Source of the DNA: Pelagovum pacificum
GTDB taxonomy: Bacteria > Pseudomonadota > Alphaproteobacteria > Rhodobacterales > Rhodobacteraceae
DNA length: 64,000 nt
Reading direction: 5' to 3'
Assembly: GCF_016134045.1 (NCBI RefSeq)
Contig: NZ_CP065915.1
Span: 1,054,001 to 1,118,000, forward strand
The notes under the pieces are model-generated. The model searched no databases and was not told the DNA's origin. It saw only the letters and a program-made list of their open reading frames with translations. The translations under genes were made by a program, and so were the position numbers. How positions within the stretch are numbered: the first letter of the stretch is position 1; each line of letters opens with the position of its first letter. Of the stretch, positions 34,414-44,724 are shown one piece after another.

Positions 34414-37400
34414 ATGGCAGCTGGTAACACGGTAACGGGTACGCCCGGTGCGGATTCTATTGACGAAAACTTTAGCCCTGTCGGCACGACCGATAACGAT
34501 GATGTCGTAATCGCGTCGGGCGGCAACGATACGATCAACGGCCAAGGCGGCTCCGATACGGTCGATTATTCGGGTAATACGAGCGGGGTCTTCGTGAACC
34601 TCGAGAACGGCACCGCGTTCGGTGGTGCAGAGACCGGGTTCGACTCGCTGGTGAGCATCGAGAATGTCATCGGATCCGCCGGTGACGACGTCATCTCGGG
34701 CAATGCCGATTCGAACACGATGTTCCTCTCGGGCTCCAGCCTGGGCGGCGGTGACCAACTTTCCGGAGACGGCTCCGGCGCAGTCGGCGGTATCGATACC
34801 GTCGATGGCAGTCTGTTGAGCCAAGACCTCGATATCGACCTCGCAGCGGGAACGGCGACGGGCAGCGGGGTGAACTCCACGATCTCCGGATTCGAGAATG
34901 CCACGGGCGGCTCGGGCAACGACACGCTGACCGGCTCCGCGGACGGCAACACGCTGTCCGGCGGCGACGGCGACGACCGGCTCGTGGGCGGCGACGGCGC
35001 CGACAGCCTGATCGGTGGAGAAGGCACGGATACCGCTGTTTTTGAAGGCGGAACCTTCTCCTCCTACACTCTCACCGATACGGTCGACGGAGTGCAGGTG
35101 CAGGGACCGGACGGTGTCGACCTCGCGGCTGTCGAACTGCTCGAGTTTTCGGACGCGACCGTTCTGATCGTCGGCGATGGCGGCTTCGCCACAATCCAGG
35201 AGGCGGTCGACGCGGCCAGCGCGGGCGACACGATCTTCATTCGGGCCGGCACGTACGCCGGCGGCGTCGATGTCGACAAGGAACTGAGCTTTGTCGGGCA
35301 GGGCGCGGCGACGGTGATCGACGCCACGGGCGGGGCCGGCTTCACGCTTGGCGCCATCGGCGCAACCGCGACCGTGTCCTTCGACGGCCTGACCATCAAC
35401 AACGCCTCGTCGAGCGGTATCCGCAGCACGGCATCGACTGTCCTCGGCACGCTCGAAGTCGAGAATAGTTCGATCAACGAGTCGGGGTCCAACGCGATCG
35501 AAGTTCGCGAGAACGGCATTTCCGACGTTCACGTCCTGAACTCCACGTTCAACGCCAACGGTGGTGGCACGTCCGGCGGCGACGGCGCCCTGATCTTCTT
35601 CCAGTACAACGGCGACGCGCTGATCCAGAACGTCACGATCACCGGCGATGGCGTCGGCGAGCCGTTCCCGGCCGAAGGTCCGGCGACTCACTCCGGCTCC
35701 CAGACGGGGATCCAGTTCCGGGGCGATACTGGCAGCCTCGGCAACGTGGTCATGGACAACGTCGAAGTGAACGGCAGCCACAGCCGTCAGCCCGTCGGTT
35801 TCTTCAACTACGACGACATCGACGGTCTTTCGATGAACGACGTCACGATCAGCGCCGACTCCACCGGCTATGACGTCGCGCTGAACATCGACGGCGTGGG
35901 CGGTGACGTCGACCTGACGAACACCAATCCCGCGAACGGGGCGAGCTTCACCAACGTCAGCTTCCCGTCGCTGGTCGTGAACGGTGACCAGGTCGCCCTG
36001 CAAGGCGATGCGACCGAGAACACGCTCACCGGCGGTGACGAGGCGAACCTCGTGCGCGGCTTCGGAGGCGACGATACCCTGCGCGGGAACGGCGGAGACG
36101 ACATCATCCTCGGCGATACGCGCGACGGCACACCCGACAGCGATGTCGACACGGCGCTCTTCTCGGGCAACCTGACCGACTACACGATTTCCTCGTCCCC
36201 GACCGACATCGGCTTCGGCAGCATCCCGGGCCTGTCCGTGTCCGGTCCCGACGGCGACGACTTCGTCGGGCAGGTCGAGATCCTGAGCTTCGACGGCGGT
36301 GACACCGTCCGTATCGTCGGCGCAGGAGGCTACGACACGATCCAAGACGCCATCGACGCCGCCAATGACGGGGACACCATCCTCGTCGCCGGCGGTGTCT
36401 ATGACGAGCTGATCAACCTGAACAAATCCGTCGCCATTCAGGCGATGAGCGGCGAGTATGTCACTGTCGCTGGCGTCACTGTGGACGAAACCGCTGTTGA
36501 CGGCGCGACCGACATGGCGAGCATCGGCGGGCTGGTGCTCGACCCGACCCTGTCGGCTGCCGGCAACTACGGCATCCTGCTGAACAGCGACTTCGGTGAC
36601 AGCCTTCAGGGCTCGCTGGTGATTTCCGGCGTCTCCAACGCGACGGACATCGACGGCAACGGCTTTGCTCGGAACGGTCTCTACGTGAACGGCGGCGGTA
36701 GCGACCTCGACGTGACGGTCACGAGCTCGACCTTCACGGCGAACGGCCACAGCACGTCGAGCGGTGGTGGCGGCGACATCCTGCTCTTCGAGTTCACCGG
36801 CGATGCCAGCTTCTCCGGCGTGGCTGTCGAGGGGACCGGAAGCGGAACCGCCGACCGCGGCATCCAGGTGTCGGGCTTCGTCGATGACTCCGACAAGAAC
36901 CTGGAGTTCTCGAACAACCCGATCGGTACGGTGATCTTCGACGACGTCACCGTGAACGGCGACTACGCGAAGGACGGGATCCTCTTCCAAGGGTACAACG
37001 ACTTCGGCGGCCTGAGCCTGACCGACGTGGTCATCGGCGCCGAGAGTGCCTCCACCTTTGGCTGGACGGCGACCTACTTCGAAACCGAAACCGGTAACGG
37101 TAGCGCGAATCCGGCGGACGGAACCGTCAACATCGACGTCTCCGGCATCACTGTCGATCCGTCGGTCGTGGCCGGCAACTTCGGTCTGAACCCGAATCCG
37201 GGCGTTTTCGTCGGCGGCTATTCAGCGCCGGACAGCGTCACGGGCAGCGACGGCGCCGACAGCTTCTTCGACGGTCACGCCGATAGCGGTGACGACACCG
37301 TGGCGATGGGCGCTGGAGATGACGTGGTCTACGCGGCTGCCGGGAACGACTCCATCGACGGGGGCGAGGGCACGGATACGGCGATCTACGCATCCGACCT

Positions 37401-40400
37401 CAGCAGCTACGACCTTGGCGTCTCCACGGATGCGGACGGCCGTGTCACCTCGTTCGACACCGTTACCGACACGGACCCGTCGCTCGCCGGAGACGAAGGC
37501 ACGGATACGCTGACCGGTGTCGAGCGTGTCACCTTCTGGGGCAACGATGGGCTGTCCGAGAACGATCTGACGCTCGACCTGACCCAGTCGGTCCAACTGT
37601 TCAACGACTCCGGAGACCTTGTCGGTACGTTCGACACGATCCAGGACGCGGTTGATGCCGCCAGCGACAACTTCCGGATCGAGCTCGACGGATCGGCCAC
37701 CTACCGCGAGCAGGTCGTCATCGACGGGCTGGAAGGTCTGGTCATCGACGGCAATGGCGCGACGGTGGAGATGGTCGACAACCCGGCCACGACCAATGCC
37801 ACGACGGGCAACAACCGCGAGGCCGTCTTCACCATCGAGAACGGTGAGGCGACGCTCGACGACCTCGTCATCGACGGGCGCGGCCTCGGCTCGTCCAACC
37901 AGTTCGACGGTGTCTACTTCGGCAACGCCTCGGGCACGGTGACGAACTCCACCGTGACCGGCATCCGCGCGCCGCTTCAAGGTGACGATACGCCGGCTGG
38001 CACCCAGCTCGGTCGGGCAATCTACGCCAATAATACCGATGGCGGCTCGAGGACAGTCGAGGTCAGCAACAACACCATCGTCGACTTCCAGAAGAACGGC
38101 ATCGACCTGCGTGGCGAAGGACTGACCGTCAACGTCACGGGCAACACGATCGAAGGATCAGGCTTCCTGCCGGCATCGAACGCCATCGCGCAAAACGGCA
38201 TCGTGCTCGTCTTTGGTGCCACGGGGACCATCTCCGGCAACACCATCTCCGAGATCGGCTTCGCGCGGGGTGACTACGCGCCGGTCGGTATCCTCGGCTT
38301 CGACGCCGGCGACGGCGTTCAGGTGACGGGCAACACTATCACTGGCCCGGTGGACGGCACCGGTGCGGCGATCCCCGCCAACTTCAACGCGATCAACTTC
38401 TCGGCGGGCGAGGCGGACGACCTCGTCATCACCGGCAACACGATCGAAGGGGCGCTCACCGGCATCACGCTGTCCGACAACGTCGACAACCCGACGGTCT
38501 CGGGCAACACGTTCATCGACATGGTGTCCGAGTTCCTGTCCAACACTGGGGAGGGAACGCTCAACGGTTACAACGTCGAGCTGTACGGCGGAGCCAACGA
38601 TGCGTCGCTCTCCTTCACCGCGACGGACGGTGCGGACCTCGTGATCGGCACCGATGCCGCTGACGAGCTGAACGGCGGCGCCGGAAACGACGTCATCAGC
38701 GGTGGCGACGGCGACGACACGGTGACCGGCGGAGAGGGCGACGACGTGCTGGACGGCGGCCGGGGCGACGACGTGCTCGACCTCACCGCAGGCGGCGACG
38801 ACGTGGCCGACGGTGGGCTCGGCACGGCCGACGTCGCGCAGCTCAAGTACAACGGAGGTGCGGCCTACGACGCAGCGGCCTTCGACTTCTCGGGCTTCGA
38901 CGCGACCGACGGCGTGAACGGCGACACCATCGGCATCGACGATACCGGTGATGGCAACACCGACCGCACCGTGACGCTCAGCGGCGTCGAGTTGCTTGAG
39001 GTCACTGCCGACGGCTTCTCGACCTTCATCGTCCGCGAGGGCATGTCCGTCCAGGCGGCCATCGACGCGGCCGAGACCGGCGACACGATTGTCATCGGAC
39101 CGGGCACGTTCGACGAACTGCTCACGGTCAACAAGACGCTGAACTTCGTTGGCGCCAACGCCGGACTGGCGGGGGATGACGAGGGCCGCGGCCCGGGATC
39201 GGTCCTCGCAGGCGCGGTCGTGACGGCCTACAATGTCCAGTTCGACGGCATCGCGATCGATGGTTCGTTGTCGCAATCGTCCACCGTGGGCATCAGCGGT
39301 GCTACCGTCGCGGGCATAGGCATCTCGAATAGCACTTTCGAGAATGTCTCGGGAGACAGCGTCGCCTTCAGCGCGTCGTCCACTCTGACGATCAGCAACA
39401 ACGCCTTCGAAGACGCCGGCATCCAGCTGTCGGGGGTGGTCAGTTCCGTCGTCAGCGGCAACAGCTTCAACGATGCCGAAAGCAAGGTCGACGGCACGTC
39501 CACAGGGACGGAGTTCAGCGGCAACAGCTTCAGCTTCGACGGTGATGCGACTGACGAAGCCGGCCTCGTCATCGGCGGCTCCCTTCTGGCGCAAGGTCTG
39601 AGCGTCACCGGCAACAGCTACTCCGGCCTCGCCAAGGGGATCGTGGTGGTCTCCGCGGACGGATCGGTCAGCATCTCCGAGACGATCACCAGCTTCACCG
39701 ACATCGGCCCCGACCTGCCGACGCCCTCCGAAGGGCCGGCGATCGCGGTCGAGGAATCGCTGGAAGAGCTGGGCATCGTCGACGAAGCCGTGCTGGCGAG
39801 CACCGGCAACACCGCGACGACGTGGGACCTCGACGCTTCGGGACAGCCCGAAGACGGAGGCTTCGGCTACTTCGGCAGCCTGTCGGGCGCCATCGCAGCG
39901 AGCCAGGATGGCACGACGGTCGTGGCGAGTGATGGTGACTTCTCCGGCGAAGGCGCGATCACGGTCGATCCTGAAGGGCTCACCGTTTCGGCGGGAGCCG
40001 GCGCGACCGGGATTTCGCTGACGCTCGGCGCTGCCTCGGACATCGAGCTTGACGGCGCGTCCGACATCGCGGTCACCGGCAATGCCGACGGTAACGCGAT
40101 CACCGGCAACGACGGGGCGAACAACCTCGACGGTGGCGCGGGGGATGACGTTCTCGAAGGCGGTGCGGGCGACGACGTCCTCACCGGCGGGGACGACATC
40201 GACACCGTGGTCCTTGCAGGCGGTATCTCCGGCTACGACATCTCCGTGACGACGCTCGGCAACGGGTTCGTCGACGGCTTTACGTCGGTGGAGGATATCG
40301 ATGTCCTCGCGGACGGCGACGACGGGACGGATACGCTGTTCGGCATCGAGCGGCTGGTCTTCCAGAACGGCACCGCCGGAACGCCCGGAGATGACACCGT

Positions 40401-43131
40401 GCTCAGCGTCGCCGACCCGGTCCAGCTGGTGTCCTCTGCCGGTGTGATCATCGGCACCTTCGCGACCATCCAGGCCGCGATCGATGCCGCCACCGGTGGT
40501 ATCGGTGAAAAGGTCCTGCTGGCCGACACCGTGTTCAGCGAGGATGTCCTCGTGGACAAGGAGCTGACGATCCTCGGTGCGCTCACCGGTGTGGCGGGTA
40601 CCGACGGGTCCCGCGGGACCGGCGAAAGCGCGATCGAAGGTCAGGTCACCGTGACCGCCGACAATGTCACGCTCGACGGCCTCTTCTTCGACATCAACGC
40701 CTCGGGAGCCAGCGGCGGCCAAGGCGTGGTGATGCTGCGGGGTGAGGGAGGCACCGTCAGCAACTCCGTCTTCATCGAAGGCAGCGACGACGGTACCACG
40801 CCGTACGCCGTGATGATTGAAGGTGAAGGCAACAGCGTCGAGGGCAGTCTCGTCGATCGGTCTGGTGCCAGCGGCGCTCCGAGCCTCGGCAACCCGGCGA
40901 TCTTCGCCAGCGGTGCCGACAGCCTGTCGATCACCGGCAACACGCTGATCGCGGGGATCGTGGGCATCGTGACCGGCGACGGGACCGCTCCGGGAGCGGG
41001 GCTGACCGTGACCGGCAACACGATCACGGCGGCGGCGGTGAACAGCGACTCGATCTTTGTCACCGGACCGGGCTTCGGACCGCTCCCCGACGGGTTCGAT
41101 CCGATCGACGCGACCGTCGACTTGTCTGGCAACACCTACACGACCGGCAAGGGCGTGCAGCTGCGGGGCACCGGGGAGGCTGACGACTTCAGCGGCTTCG
41201 GAACCTCCGGTCAGGATCAGTTCAGCGGCTACGGCGGGGAGGACCTGTTCGTCTACGGTCCTGGCGGCGACAGCTACGATGGCGGCGATGACGTCGACAC
41301 TGTGGATGCGACGGCCGAGACCGACGACATCGTCGCCGATCTGTCCGCCGGAACGCTGGAAGTTGGAACCGACGCGTCCACCTCGCTCGCTTCGATCGAA
41401 CGCTTCCTGTCGGGCGCTGGCGATGACACGATCACCGGCAACTCAGCCGACAACACCATCGATGCGGGCGCCGGCAACGACGTCGTGATCGGGGCGTCCG
41501 GGGACGACGACCTCCGGGGCGGAACGGGCACCGACACCATCAGCTACGCGAACGATACCGCGGGTCTGCAGGTGGTGTTGAACTCCTTCGCCATCGGGGC
41601 GGGTATCGGCGCGGACTTCCTCTCCGGCTTCGAGAACCTCGAGGGTGGACAGGGTGACGACACGCTTACCGGCGACAGCGGGGACAACGTGTTTTTCGCA
41701 ACGCTCGGGTCGGACTCGATCAATGGTGCCGGCGGCTCGAACACTTACGACGCTTCCGGGTCTACCAATCGCGTTATCGCCGATCTCGGCTTCGGGACGG
41801 CTGGCGGCTCGGATGTCGGTGTCGACAGCCTGACCAACATCCAGAACCTGGTCGGTGGTCTCGCCGACGACCAGCTCACGGGTGACGGAAACGCCAACAC
41901 CATCGACGGCGGGATCGGCAACGACATCCTGTCCGGCGGAGGTGGCTCGGACTCGATCGTCGGTGGCTCCGGCAATGACCGGATCGTGGCCGGCGACGGC
42001 GACGACGAGATCGACGGCGGCGCGGGCTCCGGTGATACACTGGTGATGTCCGGTGACCGTTCGGACTACCTGATCGACTTCGTCAACGGCATGATCGAAG
42101 ACCTGAAGGGAACGGAGGGGACCGACAGCTTCACCGGCATCGAGTTCCTCGAGTTCAAAGACCGGACAATTGAGTTCTCCCCGGCCGAGCCCGATGGCAG
42201 CTTCGACTTCGACGGAGACCTCGCCAGCGATGTTTTCGTGATCCGTGCGAATGGCTCTCATGAGTTGCTCAGTGGCCAATCCGGGAATTCGATCGACAAC
42301 TTGGGAGTTGCTCCGCACACCGCGGTCGGAGCCGGAAACTTCGGCGCCGGATCGGACAGCCCGATCCTCGTCGATGCCAACGGCACGACCTACTGGGACG
42401 ATGGCTCCAGCCGGAACCGGATCGGTGGCGGCAACGAAAGCGTCGGCGTCGGGGACGTCAATGGTGACGGCTTGGACGAGATCATCTTCGCCAACGCCAA
42501 CACCGGCGGCACCTATGCGCTGTCCGGCGACACCTCTGACACGATCCGCTACAACATGCCTCTGAGCACGCTGGCTGCCGTCGGTGACTTCAACGGTGAC
42601 GGAGCGGATGACATCCTGCTCCGCGCACCGAACGAAGGCCGCTTCTCCTTCGGAGATGGTCCGACGGGTGCCAACGAGTTTATCGGGCGGAAGAACTTCG
42701 ATCTGCTCGGGGTCGGTGACTTCGACGGAAACGGGGTCGAGGAAGCACTGATGGTCAACGGGAAGGGCGTGAAGTTCTTCATCGATGGCACGAACGGTGC
42801 CGCCCAAGGCAAGCTGGATGGTGCGAAGTTCCGTGATGTGGCTGGTGTCGGCGACTTCAACGGCGATGGTGCAGATGATGTGCTGCTCGACGATGGCGGA
42901 ACCTTCATCTTCCAGGATGTCGCCGCGGGTCAGACCTTCGAACTCACCACTGCCAACGAGTTGATGGCGATCGGGGACTACAACGGTGACGGCATGGACG
43001 AGCTTCTGTTCCAGCGGAATGACGGATCGTTCTACACTTGGCTGCCGAGTGAGGACGAGCTCGGCACCGAACTGAACCTCGGTGCCGTGGACGACGTGGT
43101 CGCCGACCTGTTCAACACGGGACTGTTCTAA
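34414..43131 (+). CDS. Giant modular RTX / beta-helix / FG-GAP surface protein (adhesin-like)
   Basis: The product has 2905 residues and no cysteine that I can find. There is no N-terminal signal peptide, as expected for type I secretion. Blocks of Ca-binding GGxGxDxLx nonapeptides lie near residues 30-75, 165-215, 530-570, 945-990, 1400-1460, 1885-1935, 2260-2360 and 2480-2545. They alternate with right-handed beta-helix units whose N-terminal cap 'xTIQxAIDAAxxGDTI' starts at residues 258, 640, 1073, 1544 and 2016, with a diverged copy near 1817. The final 310 residues hold FG-GAP/VCBS-type repeats with DxNGDGxD calcium loops (VGDVNGDGLDE, VGDFNGDGADD, IGDYNGDGMDE) as in integrin-like propellers. 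An adhesin or extracellular glycan-binding role is likely. No ABC/MFP type I secretion genes are adjacent. The RBS is GGGGGA, and a strong terminator follows. Confidence 0.9.
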   Translation: MAAGNTVTGTPGADSIDENFSPVGTTDNDDVVIASGGNDTINGQGGSDTVDYSGNTSGVFVNLENGTAFGGAETGFDSLVSIENVIGSAGDDVISGNADSNTMFLSGSSLGGGDQLSGDGSGAVGGIDTVDGSLLSQDLDIDLAAGTATGSGVNSTISGFENATGGSGNDTLTGSADGNTLSGGDGDDRLVGGDGADSLIGGEGTDTAVFEGGTFSSYTLTDTVDGVQVQGPDGVDLAAVELLEFSDATVLIVGDGGFATIQEAVDAASAGDTIFIRAGTYAGGVDVDKELSFVGQGAATVIDATGGAGFTLGAIGATATVSFDGLTINNASSSGIRSTASTVLGTLEVENSSINESGSNAIEVRENGISDVHVLNSTFNANGGGTSGGDGALIFFQYNGDALIQNVTITGDGVGEPFPAEGPATHSGSQTGIQFRGDTGSLGNVVMDNVEVNGSHSRQPVGFFNYDDIDGLSMNDVTISADSTGYDVALNIDGVGGDVDLTNTNPANGASFTNVSFPSLVVNGDQVALQGDATENTLTGGDEANLVRGFGGDDTLRGNGGDDIILGDTRDGTPDSDVDTALFSGNLTDYTISSSPTDIGFGSIPGLSVSGPDGDDFVGQVEILSFDGGDTVRIVGAGGYDTIQDAIDAANDGDTILVAGGVYDELINLNKSVAIQAMSGEYVTVAGVTVDETAVDGATDMASIGGLVLDPTLSAAGNYGILLNSDFGDSLQGSLVISGVSNATDIDGNGFARNGLYVNGGGSDLDVTVTSSTFTANGHSTSSGGGGDILLFEFTGDASFSGVAVEGTGSGTADRGIQVSGFVDDSDKNLEFSNNPIGTVIFDDVTVNGDYAKDGILFQGYNDFGGLSLTDVVIGAESASTFGWTATYFETETGNGSANPADGTVNIDVSGITVDPSVVAGNFGLNPNPGVFVGGYSAPDSVTGSDGADSFFDGHADSGDDTVAMGAGDDVVYAAAGNDSIDGGEGTDTAIYASDLSSYDLGVSTDADGRVTSFDTVTDTDPSLAGDEGTDTLTGVERVTFWGNDGLSENDLTLDLTQSVQLFNDSGDLVGTFDTIQDAVDAASDNFRIELDGSATYREQVVIDGLEGLVIDGNGATVEMVDNPATTNATTGNNREAVFTIENGEATLDDLVIDGRGLGSSNQFDGVYFGNASGTVTNSTVTGIRAPLQGDDTPAGTQLGRAIYANNTDGGSRTVEVSNNTIVDFQKNGIDLRGEGLTVNVTGNTIEGSGFLPASNAIAQNGIVLVFGATGTISGNTISEIGFARGDYAPVGILGFDAGDGVQVTGNTITGPVDGTGAAIPANFNAINFSAGEADDLVITGNTIEGALTGITLSDNVDNPTVSGNTFIDMVSEFLSNTGEGTLNGYNVELYGGANDASLSFTATDGADLVIGTDAADELNGGAGNDVISGGDGDDTVTGGEGDDVLDGGRGDDVLDLTAGGDDVADGGLGTADVAQLKYNGGAAYDAAAFDFSGFDATDGVNGDTIGIDDTGDGNTDRTVTLSGVELLEVTADGFSTFIVREGMSVQAAIDAAETGDTIVIGPGTFDELLTVNKTLNFVGANAGLAGDDEGRGPGSVLAGAVVTAYNVQFDGIAIDGSLSQSSTVGISGATVAGIGISNSTFENVSGDSVAFSASSTLTISNNAFEDAGIQLSGVVSSVVSGNSFNDAESKVDGTSTGTEFSGNSFSFDGDATDEAGLVIGGSLLAQGLSVTGNSYSGLAKGIVVVSADGSVSISETITSFTDIGPDLPTPSEGPAIAVEESLEELGIVDEAVLASTGNTATTWDLDASGQPEDGGFGYFGSLSGAIAASQDGTTVVASDGDFSGEGAITVDPEGLTVSAGAGATGISLTLGAASDIELDGASDIAVTGNADGNAITGNDGANNLDGGAGDDVLEGGAGDDVLTGGDDIDTVVLAGGISGYDISVTTLGNGFVDGFTSVEDIDVLADGDDGTDTLFGIERLVFQNGTAGTPGDDTVLSVADPVQLVSSAGVIIGTFATIQAAIDAATGGIGEKVLLADTVFSEDVLVDKELTILGALTGVAGTDGSRGTGESAIEGQVTVTADNVTLDGLFFDINASGASGGQGVVMLRGEGGTVSNSVFIEGSDDGTTPYAVMIEGEGNSVEGSLVDRSGASGAPSLGNPAIFASGADSLSITGNTLIAGIVGIVTGDGTAPGAGLTVTGNTITAAAVNSDSIFVTGPGFGPLPDGFDPIDATVDLSGNTYTTGKGVQLRGTGEADDFSGFGTSGQDQFSGYGGEDLFVYGPGGDSYDGGDDVDTVDATAETDDIVADLSAGTLEVGTDASTSLASIERFLSGAGDDTITGNSADNTIDAGAGNDVVIGASGDDDLRGGTGTDTISYANDTAGLQVVLNSFAIGAGIGADFLSGFENLEGGQGDDTLTGDSGDNVFFATLGSDSINGAGGSNTYDASGSTNRVIADLGFGTAGGSDVGVDSLTNIQNLVGGLADDQLTGDGNANTIDGGIGNDILSGGGGSDSIVGGSGNDRIVAGDGDDEIDGGAGSGDTLVMSGDRSDYLIDFVNGMIEDLKGTEGTDSFTGIEFLEFKDRTIEFSPAEPDGSFDFDGDLASDVFVIRANGSHELLSGQSGNSIDNLGVAPHTAVGAGNFGAGSDSPILVDANGTTYWDDGSSRNRIGGGNESVGVGDVNGDGLDEIIFANANTGGTYALSGDTSDTIRYNMPLSTLAAVGDFNGDGADDILLRAPNEGRFSFGDGPTGANEFIGRKNFDLLGVGDFDGNGVEEALMVNGKGVKFFIDGTNGAAQGKLDGAKFRDVAGVGDFNGDGADDVLLDDGGTFIFQDVAAGQTFELTTANELMAIGDYNGDGMDELLFQRNDGSFYTWLPSEDELGTELNLGAVDDVVADLFNTGLF

Positions 43132-43163
43132 AGGGTCCAGCACTCGCTCCAGCAGCAAGCAGG

Positions 43164-43193
43164 AAAGCGGCGTCTCTCTCGAGGCGCCGCTTT
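43164..43193 (+). terminator. Intrinsic terminator of the giant RTX gene
   Basis: A 13-bp stem AAAGCGGCGTCTC / GAGGCGCCGCTTT (one T-G pair) with TCTC loop begins 32 bases after the stop and is followed by TCATTT, giving TTTTCATTT. This is the best-looking intrinsic terminator in the window. Confidence 0.85.
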
Positions 43194-43367
43194 TCATTTG
43201 GCGCAGTGCATTGAGGCTCGGCAACTCGCGGAGAGCGCCACAGCGCCACGGAGAGCGGCCGCGACAGGCGAAGGTGAGCAATTGGGCACACGGGGCCGTC
43301 CGGGCACTCAGGGCTGCCCACGCAGCCATGAGTGTCGAGGCCCGTTCACCTGTCCGGCCACAAAAGA

Positions 43368-43396
43368 AAGACGCCGCGCAGATCGCGTGGCGTCTT
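43368..43396 (-). terminator. Terminator for the membrane-protein gene on the minus strand
   Basis: A 12-bp stem AAGACGCCGCGC / GCGTGGCGTCTT (one G-T pair) with AGATC loop lies 19 bases beyond the stop of the minus-strand gene at 43415. On that strand it is followed by TCTTTTGTGG; on the plus strand by TTGTCC, so it may be bidirectional. Confidence 0.7.
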
Positions 43397-43414
43397 TTGT
43401 CCTGACGTGCCGGC

Positions 43415-44410
43415 TCAGGCCGGGTCGGGGTCGGGGGCGGAGGTGTTGGGGATCGTTCGACCGCCGGTGGCCCATGTGACGGCCTTCTCGCCGAGCGTCC
43501 GGAACTTGCCGGATGCGTTTTCCAGCTTGGCGACCCACTCCGGGTTCGGCTGCTGGCCGTCGGTGACGCGGAAGAAGGCCTGCAGCAGGCAGGCGATGGC
43601 GAAGGGCTCGATCAGCGCGACCTTCACGGCCCATGCGAACAGGATCGCGAAGACGAAACCTCCGGCCGACCAGGCTCCGGGGATCAGGTAGACGACCGCT
43701 GCTGCCGGGGCGAGCATCAGGAAGAAGACGAGCAGCGAGATGCCCCACGTGATCAGCGTCAGCCAGGCCGCGCTCGCCAGCATCGCCTTGCCGTTCTGGG
43801 CATAGAGCACGAGCGCATCGCGCGACGACGCCCAGGGGTTCTCGGACCGGGTGCGGATGTTGTGGGCGAGGATGACCTCATCGACCAGCCCCACGGCGAC
43901 ACGCAGGTAGGCCCGCACGATGCTCATCACGTTCTGCAGTCCGGGGATCGGCATGATCGCCATGAGCCCCTGGATCAGCCCGGTGATCGCCTTGACCACG
44001 CCCTTGATGAGCTGGTCGAGACCGAACAGCACCGAGGCTTCGCCGAACCGCTCCGTGACGATGTTGCGGGCATAGGCGATCTGGCCCTGACCGTCGGGGA
44101 TGTCGCGCCCTTCGAGGTATTCGACCATGACGGCGATATGGCCGGCCTTAACGATGTAGAGGATGTATTCCCGCAGGAAGTAGAGGATGCCGGCCGTCAG
44201 CGCGAAGCCGATGATGCCGCCGTAGAAGGTGGTGCCGGCCCGGAATTCCGCGTCGCCGAAAGCGCCGATGCCCCAGCCGATCCCCGCGCCGGTGCCGGTG
44301 ACGAGGACATAGGCGACGGCGATCCCGAAATAGACGATCATCCGGAAGACGAGGAACGGCAGCGTCTTGCGCAGGATGGCGAACGCCGTGCCGGTACTGA
44401 AATTCATCAT
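43415..44410 (-). CDS. Multi-pass membrane protein of unknown function
   Basis: The product has 331 residues from the ATG at 44410, chosen for GGGAG 7 bases upstream. It has at least five hydrophobic segments: FLVFRMIVYFGIAVAYVLV, GGIIGFALTAGILYFL, a weaker central stretch around GLIQGLMAIMPIPGLQNVM, LTLITWGISLLVFFLMLA with AAAVVYLIPGAW, and GGFVFAILFAWAVKVALIEPFAIACLLQAFF. The C-terminus is polar (TIPNTSAPDPDPA). The family is not recognised. It stands alone between the RTX terminator and a tRNA gene. The topology suggests a helical inner-membrane protein of channel or carrier type, but there are no motifs to confirm this. Confidence 0.8.
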   Translation of the reverse strand: MMNFSTGTAFAILRKTLPFLVFRMIVYFGIAVAYVLVTGTGAGIGWGIGAFGDAEFRAGTTFYGGIIGFALTAGILYFLREYILYIVKAGHIAVMVEYLEGRDIPDGQGQIAYARNIVTERFGEASVLFGLDQLIKGVVKAITGLIQGLMAIMPIPGLQNVMSIVRAYLRVAVGLVDEVILAHNIRTRSENPWASSRDALVLYAQNGKAMLASAAWLTLITWGISLLVFFLMLAPAAAVVYLIPGAWSAGGFVFAILFAWAVKVALIEPFAIACLLQAFFRVTDGQQPNPEWVAKLENASGKFRTLGEKAVTWATGGRTIPNTSAPDPDPA

Positions 44411-44558
44411 TGAAATACTCCCATGACCTAACGTCATGGTCACCCGGAGCCTGCCACCGTCGCAAGGCAGAAAAACCAGACCTTTCGCAGTCCGGTCAGG
44501 GATTCAACGAACTCCCCGGAGGGGGTCAATTCTGCGCATTTGACGGGAAGGACCGAAT

Positions 44559-44633
44559 TGGAGCGGGTGATGAGATTCGAACTCACGACCCTTACCTTGG
44601 CAAGGTAATGCTCTACCCCTGAGCTACACCCGC
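44559..44633 (-). tRNA. tRNA-Gly (anticodon GCC)
   Basis: Minus-strand cloverleaf of 75 nt with encoded CCA: acceptor GCGGGTG / CACCCGC, D arm GCTCAGGGGTAGAGC, anticodon arm TTACC-TTGCCAA-GGTAA giving GCC, T arm GTGAG-TTCGAAT-CTCAT. All parts are intact. Confidence 0.96.
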
Positions 44634-44724
44634 ATCCGTTCGGTGAGCGGTGATCTATAAAGACTCGCCGGTGGCTGCAAGAGGAAAATTCACACGATTT
44701 GCAGCCACCGTCGCGGCACCCTGT

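Noticed and set aside
34411-36990. Long minus-strand open frames (also 38158-40722 and 41443-43329) opposite the giant RTX gene
   Set aside because: They are produced by the regular codon pattern of Gly/Asp-rich repeats; products are Val/Asp/Arg-rich with no family, and the plus strand has clear calcium motifs.
34414-43131. Short tandem repeats in the giant gene considered as a CRISPR array or satellite
   Set aside because: The repeats are degenerate 9-residue and module-scale protein repeats with no conserved DNA repeat or unique-spacer layout.
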